In this document: positions 62,853 to 64,000 of the stretch, piece by piece
How positions within the stretch are numbered: position 1 is the stretch's first letter
Layout of the letters: each line of letters starts with the position of its first letter
From: Conexibacter woesei DSM 14684
Lineage (GTDB): Bacteria > Actinomycetota > Thermoleophilia > Solirubrobacterales > Solirubrobacteraceae
Direction of reading: 5' to 3'
Length of the DNA stretch: 64,000 bases
Assembly: GCF_000025265.1 (NCBI RefSeq)
Contig: NC_013739.1
Location: forward strand, 3,954,001 to 4,018,000
The notes under the pieces: generated by a model
The model's input: the letters and a program-made list of their open reading frames with translations, nothing else
Databases searched by the model: none
What the model was told of the DNA's origin: nothing
Position numbers and translations under genes: made by a program

Positions 62853-63680
62853 TCATCCGGCGAACGAGGCGAGCAGGGCCGCGCCGACGAGCAGGAGGAC
62901 CGACTGCACGAGCAGCAGCGCGACGACGAGCTGGATCTTCGGCGCCGCGCGTGCGGCCTGCTCGTCGAGACGGCGTGCGCGGGTCGAGCGGGCCTCGCGC
63001 GCCTGCGCCGCGAGCGCCTCGCCGAGCGGCGCGCCGTGGCGAGCGGCACGTTCGAGCGTCCGCACCAGGACGCCGACGCCCGGTGTCGGGCAGCGCTCGG
63101 CGAGCGCCACGAGCGCCCTCTCGCGCGGCATCCCGAGGCCGATCTCGACGGCGACCGTCCGCCACTCGCGGGCGAGCAGTCCGGTCGCGCGGTCGGCGAC
63201 GTCGCCGACCGCGCGCTCCAGCGGCAGGCCGGCGCCGAGTGCGACCCGCAGGAGGTCGAGCAGGTCGGGCAGCTCGGCCTCCATCTCGCGCCCGCGCGCG
63301 CGAGCGCGCCGACGCAGCCACAGGTCCGGTGCGACGAAGCCGCCGAGCGGGAGCACGAACGGAACGACCAGCGGCAGCCGGCCCGGCAGCAGGGCACCGA
63401 GCGGCAGCGTGAGCGCGAGGCCGAGCACGGCCGCCCCGCCCTTGATCGCCATCACGTCGCCGACCCGCAACCCGAGCGGCCGCCCCGCAGCGGCGAGGCG
63501 CGCGGCGAGGTCACGCGGCGCGGCGGGCGCGCCGACGCGGCGACCGAGCCGTGCGAGCAGCCCGACTGCGACCGCGCGCGACGAGCGCCGCCGCCGGCCA
63601 GCCGTGAGCGCGGCCAGCTCGACCAGCGCGACCGCGGCGACCGCTCCCGCCAACCCGGCGACCGCCGCCGCGCCGCTCAC
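62853..63680 (-). CDS. tadC: type II/IV pilus assembly membrane protein TadC (T2SS F family)
   Basis: 275 residues from GTG 63680, overlapping the tadB stop (GTGA). The F-domain is clear: ELPDLLDLLRVALGAGLPLERAVGDVADRATG, and the pattern LVRTLERAARHGAPLGEALAAQAREART. Hydrophobic spans lie at the N-terminus, the middle (LGLALTLPLGALLPGRLPLVVPFVLPLGGFV) and the C-terminus. It is the inner-membrane platform of a Flp/Tad pilus. The rest of the tad locus lies beyond the window. Confidence 0.85.
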   Translation of the reverse strand: MSGAAAVAGLAGAVAAVALVELAALTAGRRRRSSRAVAVGLLARLGRRVGAPAAPRDLAARLAAAGRPLGLRVGDVMAIKGGAAVLGLALTLPLGALLPGRLPLVVPFVLPLGGFVAPDLWLRRRARARGREMEAELPDLLDLLRVALGAGLPLERAVGDVADRATGLLAREWRTVAVEIGLGMPRERALVALAERCPTPGVGVLVRTLERAARHGAPLGEALAAQAREARSTRARRLDEQAARAAPKIQLVVALLLVQSVLLLVGAALLASFAG

Positions 63681-64000
63681 GCGACCACGCGCGCGAGGCG
63701 GCGGATCGCGACGAGCGCGACGGCCTGGAGGAAGAAGGCGAAGCCGGCGAGCCAGGCGGCGAGCGGGACCTGCGCGACCATCGCGAGCGCGCCCGGTCTG
63801 GCCAGCTCCGCGAGCGCCGCGGCGCCGATCGGCATGACGCCGACGACCAGTCCCGTGAAGCGCGCCTGCGCGGTCGTCGCGCGCGCGTCGTCGAGCAGCC
63901 GCATCGACTCCTCCTGCGCCGCGGCCAGCTCGCGCAGCAGCGTCGCGAGGTCGCCACCGGCCTCGCGCTGGAGCAGGATCGCCGCGACGAGCGTGTCGTA
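63677..64000 (-). CDS. tadB: pilus assembly membrane protein TadB, partial (N-terminus beyond window)
   Basis: The last 107 codons of a T2SS F-family protein: YDTLVAAILLQREAGGDLATLLRELAAAQEESMRLLDDARATTAQARFTG is the typical C-terminal end of the F domain. Two transmembrane spans (LVVGVMPIGAAALAELA and VPLAAWLAGFAFFLQAVALVAI) and a short basic end follow. It overlaps tadC by GTGA. TadB and TadC together form the pilus platform. Confidence 0.82.
   Translation of the reverse strand, partial: YDTLVAAILLQREAGGDLATLLRELAAAQEESMRLLDDARATTAQARFTGLVVGVMPIGAAALAELARPGALAMVAQVPLAAWLAGFAFFLQAVALVAIRRLARVVA

Overview
The window is about 73% G+C, densely coding, and reads as the chromosome of a high-GC actinobacterium. 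An aerobic bd oxidase, an F420-type reductase, a Tad pilus, a split dcw cluster and unusually frequent AGA arginine codons suggest the Thermoleophilia (Solirubrobacter/Conexibacter-like). That placement is inferred from gene content and style, not from a marker-gene comparison. Start codons are often GTG, and operon genes commonly overlap by GTGA or ATGA. I saw no rRNA, tRNA, CRISPR array or recognisable insertion sequence.

Layout. 1-7765: the priA-def-fmt-rsmB housekeeping row (minus), interrupted between fmt and rsmB by a cytochrome bd oxidase pair (cydAB, plus). 7.8-18.3 kb: a PH-domain membrane protein, then (minus) aroF-tyrA-aroA-cmk, a secreted protein, a vapBC toxin-antitoxin pair, der, a DUF3352-like anchored protein and metK. 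A 35-codon leader peptide rich in aromatic residues precedes aroF. 18.4-29.1 kb: aromatic/histidinol-phosphate aminotransferase, recQ, AroH chorismate mutase, a HAD phosphatase, an rRNA pseudouridine synthase, rlmN, scpB-scpA, an F420-type reductase, trpS and a TetR regulator. 29.2-32.9 kb: a large secreted protein of unknown function, divergent from a cytochrome P450 with a palindromic operator. 33.0-37.4 kb: the glycine cleavage operon gcvT-gcvH-gcvPA-gcvPB, directly downstream of ftsZ.

The dcw cell-wall/division cluster is present in canonical order but split in two. mraZ-rsmH-(ftsL-like)-ftsI-murE-mraY-murD-ftsW-murG occupies 61.1-50.3 kb, and murC-ftsQ-ftsZ occupies 41.2-37.5 kb. About 9 kb lies between murG and murC: a PIN toxin with its partner, a histidine kinase/regulator pair facing a fatty-acid desaturase, an ABC exporter with a second kinase/regulator pair, and a secreted SGNH hydrolase. 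murF and ftsA are absent from the cluster. The right edge holds a nitronate monooxygenase and the start of a tad pilus locus (tadC, partial tadB).

Main points for a second look: the aromatic leader peptide of aroF; a palindromic repeat placed inside the coding ends of both cydB and recQ; MraZ-type TGGG boxes across the mraZ promoter with a stable 5' hairpin; a recurrent TANNNT box 6-10 nt before start codons implying many leaderless mRNAs; the split dcw cluster; an FtsL-like protein with very long low-complexity arms; and a vapBC pair translationally coupled to the essential GTPase gene der.
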